Shown here in pieces: positions 49,271 to 61,100 of a DNA stretch of 64,000 bases. The stretch is from Lamellibrachia columna. Taxonomy: Eukaryota > Annelida > Polychaeta > Sabellida > Siboglinidae. Below the pieces are notes generated by a model that was not told where the DNA came from, did no database searches, and saw only the letters and a list, made by a program, of their open reading frames with translations. The stretch covers positions 19,202,438 through 19,266,437 of the forward strand of contig OY759267.1 in assembly GCA_963662155.1 (NCBI GenBank). The letters run 5' to 3'. The position numbers were made by a program, and so were the translations under genes. How positions within the stretch are numbered: the first letter of the stretch is position 1; each line of letters opens with the position of its first letter.

Positions 49271-50630
49271 GTACACTGTAGCCTACTCAACATGTACACT
49301 GTAGCCTACTCAACATTTTTATGGCAATGGGAACTTATGCATCATTATGACTATTGATACATAATTCTAATTCTGTCACCATTAACTATATTTTATAACA
49401 TAAAATAATTTAATGTGGTGTCAGCTGTTACAATTTAAATGATATCTAAAGACTTATTAAGTAAATTGTTAAAGTTTTATTATTAAAAAAAAAAAAATCA
49501 ATAAAAAATTATTTATAAATAATATTTCACATCTTATTTGAAAAAGCATATTTTGTGGGCCCCTGGGAACCCTCCAATTATCAGTTCACAAAAATAACTT
49601 GCGTCTATGACCAGCAGTGGCTGACTGCAGACCTGTGCAGATGAATCATTCATACCACATGACATTGAAGCATGTGAGCATTATGTTAAATTACCTGGTC
49701 AACCTCCTAACCCACATACAGCTGAGTTGGTGACACATATCACTGTATTATCAGTTTGACTTGAATTGTATTGATTTAGTAAAGTCAATGTGTATACAAT
49801 CAACACCGTATAGAGGTGCAATTCACAAGAAAGTGGAAAAACACTTATTTTCATTGTGCATTTGTAAAATAAGTGAAAATTAAAATGACATGGTGACAAT
49901 GTATGACCATAAATTGTGACAAATGTGAACAGAGAAGTGTGGTGACAAACTGTTACATAAATAACTGATTAAAATGTCTTACTATAAATAGAACTCAATT
50001 TCTTTCTTTGTCAACCGAGTAAAATTCACCCTTGCATTGGTGATTTATTAAAGTTAAATTTTTTATGTGATCATGCAACATGAATTCAGTTGTTTTACTC
50101 CAAGATTGCCTGGTAACATATGCAAAACATGTGTCTACATAATAAAGTAGTTTGTGACTCTGTCTGTTCCCTGGTATCACCAGCAGCTTTGCATGGACGG
50201 GGCTGAAATTTTGCAGCTATGCCTGGGGGCCCATGGTGACAGTACGTACATATAAATGTTTTAAATTCCACAGGGGTGGGGTATTACTTTGAAGGAACCA
50301 ATGTGAACGTTTGTAAACTCATAACAATAGACCATGTTGACAGCGTTATTCTCCCTGGTGTCGTGCTAAAGTTTATCTGCCGTCAAATATTATCTGCTTG
50401 GTGTGATTCTGTGCATGCACATTTGAAACATGCATGTTGCTAGTTATAGAGTGTATAATTATTTATATATAATAATTATATAATTAGCTGCACCAACGAC
50501 ATGTGTGCATGGTTCACGACAGAGAAAATGCTGCTTTATATTTTAAATTTAATTTTTTTTATTTTATGACAGAAAGTGGAAATTCATCCATTATTTCCCT
50601 GTTATTTAACAATATTTGCCATCCAAGCCA
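49271..50630. other. Intergenic, no recognised feature
   Basis: AT-rich. Contains a 22-bp direct duplication near 49269-49313 (ACATGTACACTGTAGCCTAC repeated). No gene or element recognised. Confidence 0.4.
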
Positions 50631-50636
50631 AAGGCC

Positions 50637-52130
50637 CAGATGGCAAGTGGACAAGGAAGTCCATCAGTGTTCGTCTACGTGTAACCCGCCCTCCTGAGAT
50701 ATGTGTCCAACTCGTTTTTAAACATATTCACGCTGCTAGCGGTTATACAATCCATAGATAATTTGTTCCATTCATTTACTGTCCTCTGTGAGAATGAATA
50801 CTTCCTGATATCCAATCTACACTGATCATTTACTAACTTTACCTCACATCCTCTAGTTCTGCTATCTTTCTTGAGAGAGATAAACATATTTCTATCAATA
50901 TTTTCATACCCATTCAATATCTTAAAAACTTCAATCTGATCTCCTCTTAGCCTCCTTGTCTCTAGAGTTGTTAAACCACATTCTGTCAGGTGTTCTTAAT
51001 AACTAAGGTCTCTCAGTTCTGGAATAATTTTAGTTGCTCTCTTCTGTATGCGTTCAAGTGTATCTATATCCTTCTTACGATATGGTCTCCATGCTTGTAT
51101 ACAGTATTCTAAATGAGGTCTAACTATTGCTTTATACAGAGGTATAATTAGGCAATTAGCTTTTTATCCTTGTAAGTTATGTTTCTCCTAATCAACCCAA
51201 GAATTTGATTACCCTTTTAAGCTGCAATACCACACCGCTCTGAAACTTTCATATCAGCACTTATTGTTACTCCTAAGTCCTTAGTAGTACCCAGAACAGA
51301 ATCTCCCATATTATAGTTTACATCCAAGTTCCCATGTCCTGTATGTAGGCATTTGCATTTTCCAAAATTGAACATCATCTGCCATTTCTCAGACCATTTC
51401 ACTAATTTGTCTAGATCATTTTGTAAATGTTGTTTATCACCATCAGTGTTAAAATAAAGGTCCTAATACCACACTCAAAACTGATTTCCAGTTTGAAACT
51501 TCTCCATCTACTACAACATGCTGTCTTCTGTCAGTCAGCCATATTGTTCTATCCAATCAATTAAGCCATCCCCGATTCCATGGGCTTTTAATTTGAGTAG
51601 TAATCTTTGATGTGGTACTTTGTCAAAGGCTTTCTGAAAATCTAAGTAGATAATATCTACTGGCAATCCCTTGTCAATCCACTTAGTGATTTCTTCCAAA
51701 AAACAACATATTTGTTAAGCATAACCTTGCTTTTAGGAATCCATGTTGAGATGAATTTAATAATTTATGCCTAACAAGGAAGTCCACCATATGGTCTTTA
51801 ATTAACCTTTCTAATAATTTACAAATCACTGACGTTAATCTCACTGGTTTGTAATTCTCTGACTTATTTCTCGAACCCTTTTTAAATAATGGTATATGAT
51901 GTTTGCTTCTTTCCATTCAAAAGGAACAACTCCCTCTTTTAACGATAAGTTGAACACTCTTGCTAGTGGTATACTGATTTGTTCTACTGTTTCTATTAGT
52001 AGTTTTGGAGGAATTCCATCCACTCCCTGTGATTTATTATCTTCCATTGGCATTGCCTTAATTATTAAGTTTATTTTCTTAGCAACCATTTCTGGAGTTA
52101 CAATTGACGGTACTAAATAATCAGATTGAG
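50637..52130 (-). pseudogene. CR1/Jockey-like LINE, reverse-transcriptase relic
   Basis: From high to low coordinate the minus strand encodes, in broken frames, NKSQGVDGIPPKLLIETV, LFKKGSRNKSENYKPVRLTS, LLNSSQHGF, IYLDFQKAFDKVPHQRLLL, KWQMMFNFGKCKCLHTG, DLGVTISADMK and CGLTTLETRRLRGDQIEVFK, and finally RTVNEWNKLS: the full order of a non-LTR reverse transcriptase. The catalytic YADD segment, expected between DFQKAFDKVPH and KWSEKWQ, is absent (around 51440-51480), and there are several frameshifts. Dead copy. Confidence 0.88.
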
Positions 52131-52168
52131 TTATAATTCATTGTTATTATATCCAGTACCTATTACTG

Positions 52169-52609
52169 TAGCTATTATAGGAGTCAGACCACAGTTGAGA
52201 ATTGCACTGGTGGCCATGTTAACGTTTTGTCTGATTATAAGAAAACGTGACCACTAAAAATTCTGAAACTTTTTCACAGCAACTGCCATCATCTCATTGA
52301 CATGCTGACCAAGTTTTATCAAAATCACATACCTCCAGCTCTTTTAAAACGCCCCGACGTGCGATGCCCATCAATTTTGACAAATTTTGCGCCCACAGAA
52401 AAATTCCCATAAATCCCTCCGCCTGTTAAACTCTCAAAAAAATGCACCATTTCACAGCCAATAGCTTCTACAAACAAACCTGTCAATATGCTTGCTCAGT
52501 TGCACTTATGTCACATCATATGAATTCTTTAAATTCACATATCGCAATTTAATACGCCGTACATTCGTGTGAAACAATAAACAGAAGGTCAACTGTGGTC
52601 TTACCCCAA
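52169..52609. mobile_element. MITE-like element, copy 1
   Basis: Inverted ends GGAGTCAGACCACAGTTGA and GGGGTAAGACCACAGTTGA (other strand). Nearly the same sequence recurs at 54238-54699 in the same orientation. A clear target duplication was not found, so the exact ends and superfamily are uncertain. Confidence 0.65.
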
Positions 52610-54237
52610 ATAGGGAATTTTTTTTTTTGAGAAAGTGTCAAATTTTATATCAAGTTGTGGCACAGTGTATATGTAGACACATTATGGAACACTCCTGCTT
52701 GTCAAGTCATTATTATTTGTTTGACAGCCAAGTCTAAACAATGCTTTGCCCGTATTATTAGCTGAAAACCAGTCACATAATTTAATTATAGGTCGATTTT
52801 GACACTTGATAAATCATAGATCATGTACACTAGATTTACATAGCACTGCGAACCAATGAAGCCTGCTTACTGTCCCTTTGAATATACTAATGAGTTTATT
52901 TTTAAATTAGTATTCATATAATTGCTTGATTTTAAACTAAACATGACATAACTTTGTAAGAAAATTTGACATTTTTCACATTTAACAGGATTTAGGATAA
53001 ATTCCAATGTGTCAGGTTTGTCAAATTTTATTGTTTATGTGACTGCTTTCATACTTCTAGTTGATAAGATACAAGGTGAACGGCTTGATTTCGATACGCC
53101 ACCATAAAAGGGTATCACATGACCAGATGCCAGTCGCCAGATTTGAAAATGCTAATCTACGCAGTGCTTCCAGTGGGTGTGACACAACCAAAATACAACT
53201 ATTCTGTCCAAATTTGTTACACAATGTTGCTAACGCACTGGGCCACAAGACAAATATCACCAATGACCACTCTAGTCCAAAATGGCTACCTGTTCCATCA
53301 CATACTTGTGTCATGCCCCCTAATTTTCGCAAACTTTCCATTTTGGCATCCGATCTGTACCATGATGTTCGTGATTGCTACTGCTGTCTGCCTTTTCCAA
53401 GCAAACTGTTCACTTTTCCTATCAACCTGTGCCTATGGGAATGATTATGTCTTATGTAAACCACTTCAGAGTTATGGTTAGCTAGGGATGGGGTTAGCTA
53501 GAGATGGGGTTAGCCAGGGATGTGGTTAGCTAGAGATGGGGTTAGCTACGGTTAGGGTTGCAAAGTACTGCACACAATATGAAATTGGTATTGATATGTG
53601 GTGAATAGACATTTTGGAAAGGCAACAGTTATTGTTGATATTAAAAATTGCTTATTGTAGACTTTTAGCTTACCACAAGCTCTATAATGCTATTTTAGCA
53701 TATGAAAAATAAACAAACTGTATTTATTAGCAATGAAATATCATATTAAACGTCAACTTGCGCAATATATCAGCTCGTGCACATCAAACGTTATAGTACA
53801 AAACTAAAATGTACATTTGTTTGACATGTTTTACATTTAGTAGATCGGTTATAGGACACCTCCTAAGGAAGACTGTTAAACAGTTTAAATAGTAGCGGCA
53901 TTTAATCGGTAATGGTCTTGTTGACTAGATGGAATCAATAACATATATATAATAATATAATATTATCCAGTCTGACACCGACAATTGTCTAAGTCAAACA
54001 CACACAACATGGGACAGGTTAGCAACCGTTTTTATTTATTTATTTATTTTCAAAAATATGAGCTCTAATTATATTATCAGAATTGCAAATTATAAAAATT
54101 ATAAGAAATTTGTTATAACAAACTAATAATTTCATCCAAATTACGTGTAATATCCACAATTAAGCTAATAACAACGACCAAAACATAAGCATATCAACAT
54201 TTTATAACCGTGTTTGTGACCCCGACTTCCGTCTATT
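52610..54237. other. Intergenic between the two MITE copies
   Basis: AT-rich. Contains a 16-bp GGTTAGCTAGRGATGG repeat (53476-53555, about five copies). Overlapping open stretches of about 120-130 codons near 53061-53481 show no recognisable protein. Confidence 0.4.
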
Positions 54238-54699
54238 TGGAGTCAGACCACAGTTGAGAATTGCACTGGTGGCCATGTTAACATTTTGTCTGATTATAAG
54301 AAAACGTGACCACTAAAAATTCTGAAATTTTTCACAGCAACTGCCATCATCTCATTGACATGCTGACCAAGTTTTATCAAAATCACATACCTCCAGCTCT
54401 TTTAAAACTCCCCGACGTGCGATGCCCATCAATTTTGACAAAAATAGCCATGTATTCATGTGCCAACGTGGCCCATAGGAGAAAAATTCCCATAAATCCC
54501 TCCACCTGTTAAACTCTCAAAAAATGCACCATTTCACAGCCAATAGCTTCTACAAACAAACCTGTGAATATGTCTGCTCAATTGCACTTATGTCACATCA
54601 TATGAATTCTTTAAATTCACATATGATCATATCGCAATTTAATACGCCCTACATTCGTGAAACAATAAACAGGAAGGTCAACTGTGGTCTTACCCCTAT
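54238..54699. mobile_element. MITE-like element, copy 2
   Basis: Same inverted ends as copy 1. It carries about 25 bp more in the interior (CATGTATTCATGTGCCAACG region), so copy 1 has a small deletion or copy 2 an insertion. Direct orientation relative to copy 1. Confidence 0.65.
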
Positions 54700-55133
54700 A
54701 TGTATATGTTATTAATAAGTTGATGTCAACTACCGGCTCGCGCATGCGCAGATAAACCAAGCGGATACTATTTGATGGTAGATAATTTTTGGGCACGACA
54801 CCGTTGCTTTAAGCGGTTTGGCAAAGCCAAAGAATGACATTCAAAAACAAAAACAAACGAATTTAACAGAAACCTGAGTAGTAATCCAATAACAGACATT
54901 ATGTTGCATGACACTATGTTTGTTACCATAAGTGACAAGTGTAGCTCACCTCCACTGGCAGGCGATCAGCCATCGTATTGTTTTGACAAGTGGCAAGTAA
55001 GTGTCACTTGCGGAAAGCAAACTCTTTAACCTTTAGTACCATTTTGTCTCACAGAGGGCACAACGGCGACAGTGGCGCCACTACGCAGTTTATACCAACT
55101 TGAGGCGACAACGGGGTCAAAGTGCAGCGGAAG
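54700..55133. promoter_or_regulatory. LONP2 5' flank and likely promoter
   Basis: Becomes less AT-rich towards the start codon (GGCGACAGTGGCGCC and GAGGCGACAACGGGG around 55060-55120). No TATA box at a suitable distance. An initiator or TSS cannot be fixed by eye. Confidence 0.35.
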
Positions 55134-58100
55134 ATGGCGACATCCATCGAAGTTCCAAGACGTTTGCCGTTATTACTTGTTGCTGACAATGTTCTATTAC
55201 CGGGATCGTCCATGCGTGTACCTGTTCGCAGTCTACGAAAGTTAGTTTCTGCGTGGTGCATTGGGTCTTCGTTGTTACTTAAGGATACAGCTTAAAATTC
55301 AACGTGACATTTATGTAAACAAGACTGACAGTGGCAATGGGAATGTCAACGTTTAACACTATTTTGGCAATGTTTGAAAGTGTAACACTTTATTTAAGAT
55401 TTAAGTTAAGTTAAGAGTTCGGTCCTGTCTTTTCTCCGGACTTCCGAAGACTGAAAAGTTGGCGAGCAGGACAACACACATGCGGCCATGCCAGTGAAAC
55501 TGCCGGGCCCGTGGGATACTGACTGTCACAGACAGTCTCAGACTCAGACCACACCACTGGCATTGGCATTGGCATTGCCATTGTCAAAAAATTCTTCTGA
55601 TTAATGAAGTTATGTGTATATATTTCGGACGAGGCTATTCGCAGAATAAAAAAATGTGTTCTTATTTGCAGAATAATGACAAGAGTTATTTTTATCCGAT
55701 GAGCAGCTCTACGAATTATGACAAAAGGTATTCTTATTCGCAGAGAAGCTCTGTGGATTACGGCGGGCAAATTGTAATCAATTGTAAAAAGTTGTTAAGA
55801 GTTATTCATATCTGCAGAGCAGCTCTGCGAAATACATAGTTATTATAATACTAATTATATTATTATAAGTGTACTTGAGCCGTACCTTTAGACTGCTACG
55901 CTAGTCTAAAAGTATGGTAGTAATTCTGCACATGCTATTTTATTTCCTGTTATATGAACCACATTTTTAGTGCTACAGAGGGAGGTTGGGACCCTTGCCA
56001 CACTCCCACTATAAGGAACACTGTAGTGAACAACCAGGCCATAGTTTTATTAACTAATAACCATGCAACCATTTTACAATGTAAAATCCTGACTACAGTC
56101 TATTTTCACGGAAGACTTGAATGCATAACACACAACAGTCAACTCATCTATATAACAGACTAGCCTAAATACTAACAACTGAGATCCTGTTACAACATGC
56201 TAACATACTAATTGCGTTGATTACATTTTTTATTTTTATCATACTTTGATATAATATACAATGAAGAAACACCTGAAAATGAAGCAGTGAATTCCACGGC
56301 CGGATTTCCTGGGGTTGCCAAAATGCTTAAACCCTAGTCGAATGTAAGCATACTTAATACTGGTATTGTATTGGGTGCTGTTGGGAGCCAGCAACTTGTT
56401 AGCAGCTAGAACAGTCTTTGAATTAACACAACAGAATTGAAAATGGCGAGCCCTCGAATACTCATCTAATGCAGTCTGGAAAGAATTCCTTCAAGTGTCA
56501 AAGTTAGTGCCTTTTTGCAAAAGAAGAGGCTCCATTGTTGGAAAATGTAAATCAGCATATATATACATTCATAAAAAGCAAAAAAATACATTACACCTTG
56601 AGGCAAGCATTGTCCCAAATCCCCAACATCCACGAAAGACCACGATGCTCAAACTGCATTCTGCACATGTGCAGGAAAATAGTGCATTAATGGTGCATGG
56701 TGATTAGTTGATTCCTGCCCTGTTAATAGCCGGTGCAATATATTATATATAGGAAATGTTTAAATCAGAAAATCATACGTGCAAATTCCTGTCATGTTTT
56801 TTAAGTAATATTTAAAGTATGGGTAATAAATAGCTATTTTTGCATGACACTAACAGCTCTTGATAAACTTCCTTCACACAAAAACTCAAAACAATGTTTA
56901 TTATTTCAAGTGATCAACACTGCACATTTGTGCCAACATTCCAAGATGTGTGCTGGTTGCATTCAGCCTCTCAAAAGTTATATTTGCATTGTTTGTATAA
57001 TCATACATCAAACTATAGCTAGCAGAATCTGCACCACAAGTTTGTTACATTGTTTTTAATAATGTCAATAATGACAATTCATTTTCTTTAAATCGTGTGA
57101 ATTGTATATGTTTTATTGTAGTATGAATATGGTGAAGAGTCGGTTGCTACGTCACAGTACACTAGGCAGTACCATTATTGGAGTAGTGCTGAAGGAACCG
57201 GGCATTGAGGTAAGGTCTATGTCAGTTCAGTTGGAGACTTGGAGTAGCGTTGCAGTAAATAACAAACAACACAATTAACTATAATTTAGACAGGATATTA
57301 ATTTAACTAAATTTATTGCAATATTTCCTCTGACTTTCTCCCACACATTTCCCGCTCTCACACTTTTGTTCTTACACTTTTTGCTGTCTGTATTGTTTCA
57401 ACTTTCGTACCAAATCACTGGCACCTTCACCCTTCCAATATCCATTTCTGAACCTTGTCTGCAACTCTGCATAAGATGTTTTCATATTCCTTTTGGCAAC
57501 CAGCATTTCATATCATGTCAATTTCTGCCATGTCAGAGCTGCCTCCACAATTACATTTTTCTCACATTGTCTCATTTCAGACTGTAAAAAATCTAACATA
57601 TCACTAACTGCAACATGCTAGCTCATTTGTACAAAATTAATGTTAATTTAGTTTTGATGAAATCATCAGACTACAGTGTGTATAAATTAATTTTGGTTCG
57701 GCCAAACCAAAATTAAGTGAAAAATGCAAAAGTGCCCCGCCTTTATACACCATCACATAGAGCTAAATATTCACACTTTCGCTAGTTAACTGATCTAATG
57801 CTCAAAATAATTTATTTTGATGATTTAAAAAAAAATAAAAGTCTAAAATGTATATATTATAGTATATATATTTTTTTTAAATAAAAGTCTAAAAATAAAA
57901 GTATTTTTTTATTAAACCGACTGTGCATATTACTTAAACTATAAACCCACTACATATTTGAAGATCAACAAACCTGATTTGTGACAGATTAAATGAGGCA
58001 GCTATAAGTGGAGTTTTGTCGCAATTCTGATGCACCATCTAATTATTACTTTATGTCAATATTGATATTAATATGCTCAGAACAATTTTACAGCATTGGT

Positions 58101-61100
58101 AGTTCTTTGCAGACGGATGAGTTTACACTACACCCGATAGGCACCGCTGCTGTGGCAGTCCAGGTAACCGGAACAAACTGGCCAGAGCCAGCTTACACAC
58201 TTCTCGTAACCGGACTGTGCCGGTTCAAGATTGAGGAAATCCTCCAGGAAACACCCTACCCCGTAGCCAGGGTAGCTCAGTTGGAGAATGTGCCTGGTGA
58301 CGAGAATGGTAAGTATTTGTGCAGGTGTGGATTGTAGGACAGACAAAGTGGGGTGTGGCGGTCTGGGCGGTCAGAGTGCCAGATTGTCCATCGAGAGGGC
58401 CGGGGTTCAAGTTAACCTGCTGCCGGTTGCCCATTTCGAAACTTCGCAAATTTCGTTTACCCCACTTTGCCCATGTCTTTCGGAAGAAACTCTAAAAGCT
58501 GTTAGTCTCTTCTACCTGGTGTCTATGCCAGGGGAAGTAAAAGTCCCACACAGGAGGTAAATGATTCAACAATGGCACTAAAAACTAGAGTGTTGAGAGT
58601 GGTGGTCTCTATCTCTAACCCACAGATTCTAGCTCCCACGGCCATGCTAAATGCTATATAAATTAATAACCATTAAACCTGAGAGATATTTGTGTCACTG
58701 TAGATGACAAGAACAATGTTAACCTGAGAGATGATTGTGTGTCTGCAGATGATTTGAAGAACCTTGAGTTGGGGAACTTGGTGGAGACGTTCAGAGAACA
58801 CGCCATGGAGTTGGTCAACATGTTGGATGTCTCCGTACCTGTTGTTGCCAAGTTGAAGGTGCTAACACCACCCTTCAATGTATATTTCTTCATAAATCAA
58901 CCTGAAATAAATTAGAACTCTAGACTGGCTGATGGAATCAACCATAGTATAATGAAATTCTTCTGTAAATGAGTAGTTCCACAATTAGTAAACCCACATG
59001 GCAATTACCTCTATGTTTAGATATTCTTCATTGTATGCCATTGTGTTTTTTGTTGCTGGCATGCAGAAGATGCTGGACAACGTACCAAGTCAGCAGCTTC
59101 CAGACATTTGTGTGTCCATCGTGAAGGCTTCACTGGCCGAGAAGGTGCAAGTGCTGGATGCAGTGGACCTTGCAGAGCGGTTCAAGAAGACACTGCCACT
59201 CCTCATGAAGCAGATTGAGGTGAGGAACCTATTGAACACATGCAGGTCTTATTTGGCACACTGCCCTGCCCTCGGATTTCATGAAAGGTTTTACCCTTCA
59301 CCCCTTCCAGGCCTTGTCATGCAAACAGCAATTCCACTGGGAAGTATTCAACCACATTTCAATCTTTGTAAATATATTTGTTTCACAACATTCCTTTAAA
59401 GATTCCCATTTCTTGGGCTGTAGGAAGCTTTGTAAGCACCAAGTAATACCTTGCTGCCTCAAATCTGTTTCAGGGCCTGAAATTGCTGCAGAAGTCACAT
59501 GCCCATAAACTGACCATCACCACAAGGAAACCGTCACGGGGAAAGACCATCAACATACGCAAGGCCCTGGAGAAGCTGGACGGAGGGACGAACAGGGATC
59601 AGGAGGAGACAGAAGAGGAGGACGAGATCGCCGAACTCGAGAACAAAATCAAGTAGGCAGACTTCGATTTCCCCAGGAGTCCGAGACTCCTTGGTTCACC
59701 CTCTGGATGCCTTGACAGCCCTTTGTAGGAGTCCGTGTGACTCCCTGCTTTAGAAGACAATAAATTCAGTGCTAAACTAGTTGATGTCAATGTGCGACAT
59801 CTTGAATCTGTCCGGGTTGTACTGAATGGTAACACTCGCTTCCGTTTGTTGGAAAATACCCGTGAACACTGCAACAGCGCTGCTCCATAATACAATGCTC
59901 TTGAGTATTTTTTTTAAATCCTAACTAATTAAAACAATAAGAAACTAATCCATTGTTAAGCCGTATGGACTGGTGAACGTGTAGATTAACATTTGTTGAA
60001 AAAGTACAAACTCCCAATACTATTTGTTATTCTTATCGTTTTGGTTTCTTGTTTAAACAAATCACTAGAGATGGAAGGTCATATCCAGGAATTGGAAGAA
60101 CAGCTGCGACATAGGCAGGAGGCCCTAGATTACATAGGCAGGAGGCCCTAGATTACATAGGCAGGAGGCGGCCCTAGATGCAGCACAAACTGCTGCTGCA
60201 CAAGCACCAAATGTTAATGAAATGGTAATTTTTAAACGTGAATTTCACCTGACAAAATTCAGTGGAGACAGACGCCAGCCATCACAACCTTGGTGCTGTG
60301 TTGTCCCGGGACAAGGAGGACGTGAGAAAGGTGATAGTGTATGCCAGTCATGGATTGCGAATGACCAAGCGGAACAGCACAATGAAATTAGAACTTCTCA
60401 TTATGAAGTGGGCAGTTTCAGACAAGTTCAGGGATTATCTGTTGAGGTCGACCTTCATGGTCTTCACAGATAACAACCCACTGACGTACCTGAAGACTGC
60501 CAAACTTGGTGCTGTAGAGCTTTGGTGGGCAGCCCACCGAAGCTGACTTTGAGTTTGACATGGTCCATCGCACTGGGAAGGCACATGCCAATGCCTTGGA
60601 GGTTGATCCGACAGCTTCATCGCTAACTCTTCCTTCCCAAGCTATTGATAAATTGGCAAACCTACAATTACAGGATCGGGTACTGTCACATGTCAAATAC
60701 TTGTGGTCGACTGGCAAGCCCAGCATATATGCACTGAAGAGGGAGCCCAAACACATACGCAATATTCTGCGGGACTGGAACAAGTTACATGAGACTGACA
60801 GAGTGCTCTGTGAGTTTGGCAAGGGTCAGCAGAGAGTGACTCAGAGTCTGACAGGATGCGAGTAGCCCTGACCACTGGCCTCCCACAGAACACAACTGGA
60901 ACACAACATAGCATTGCTGGAGATGAGTCTCGGAGTGAGATGCATGAGTAACAGGACACAGGTGCCACTGCCTATTGTATGCTGTATCTCATTTAATATA
61001 AGTTACTCTTTGCTACTTGGCCGTTGTTTCTAAACTCCCCGTGTGTCGTGTGTCATGCAGGGCTGTTGGTCTGACACCAGTGGCAGACAAGGCGGCTTCC

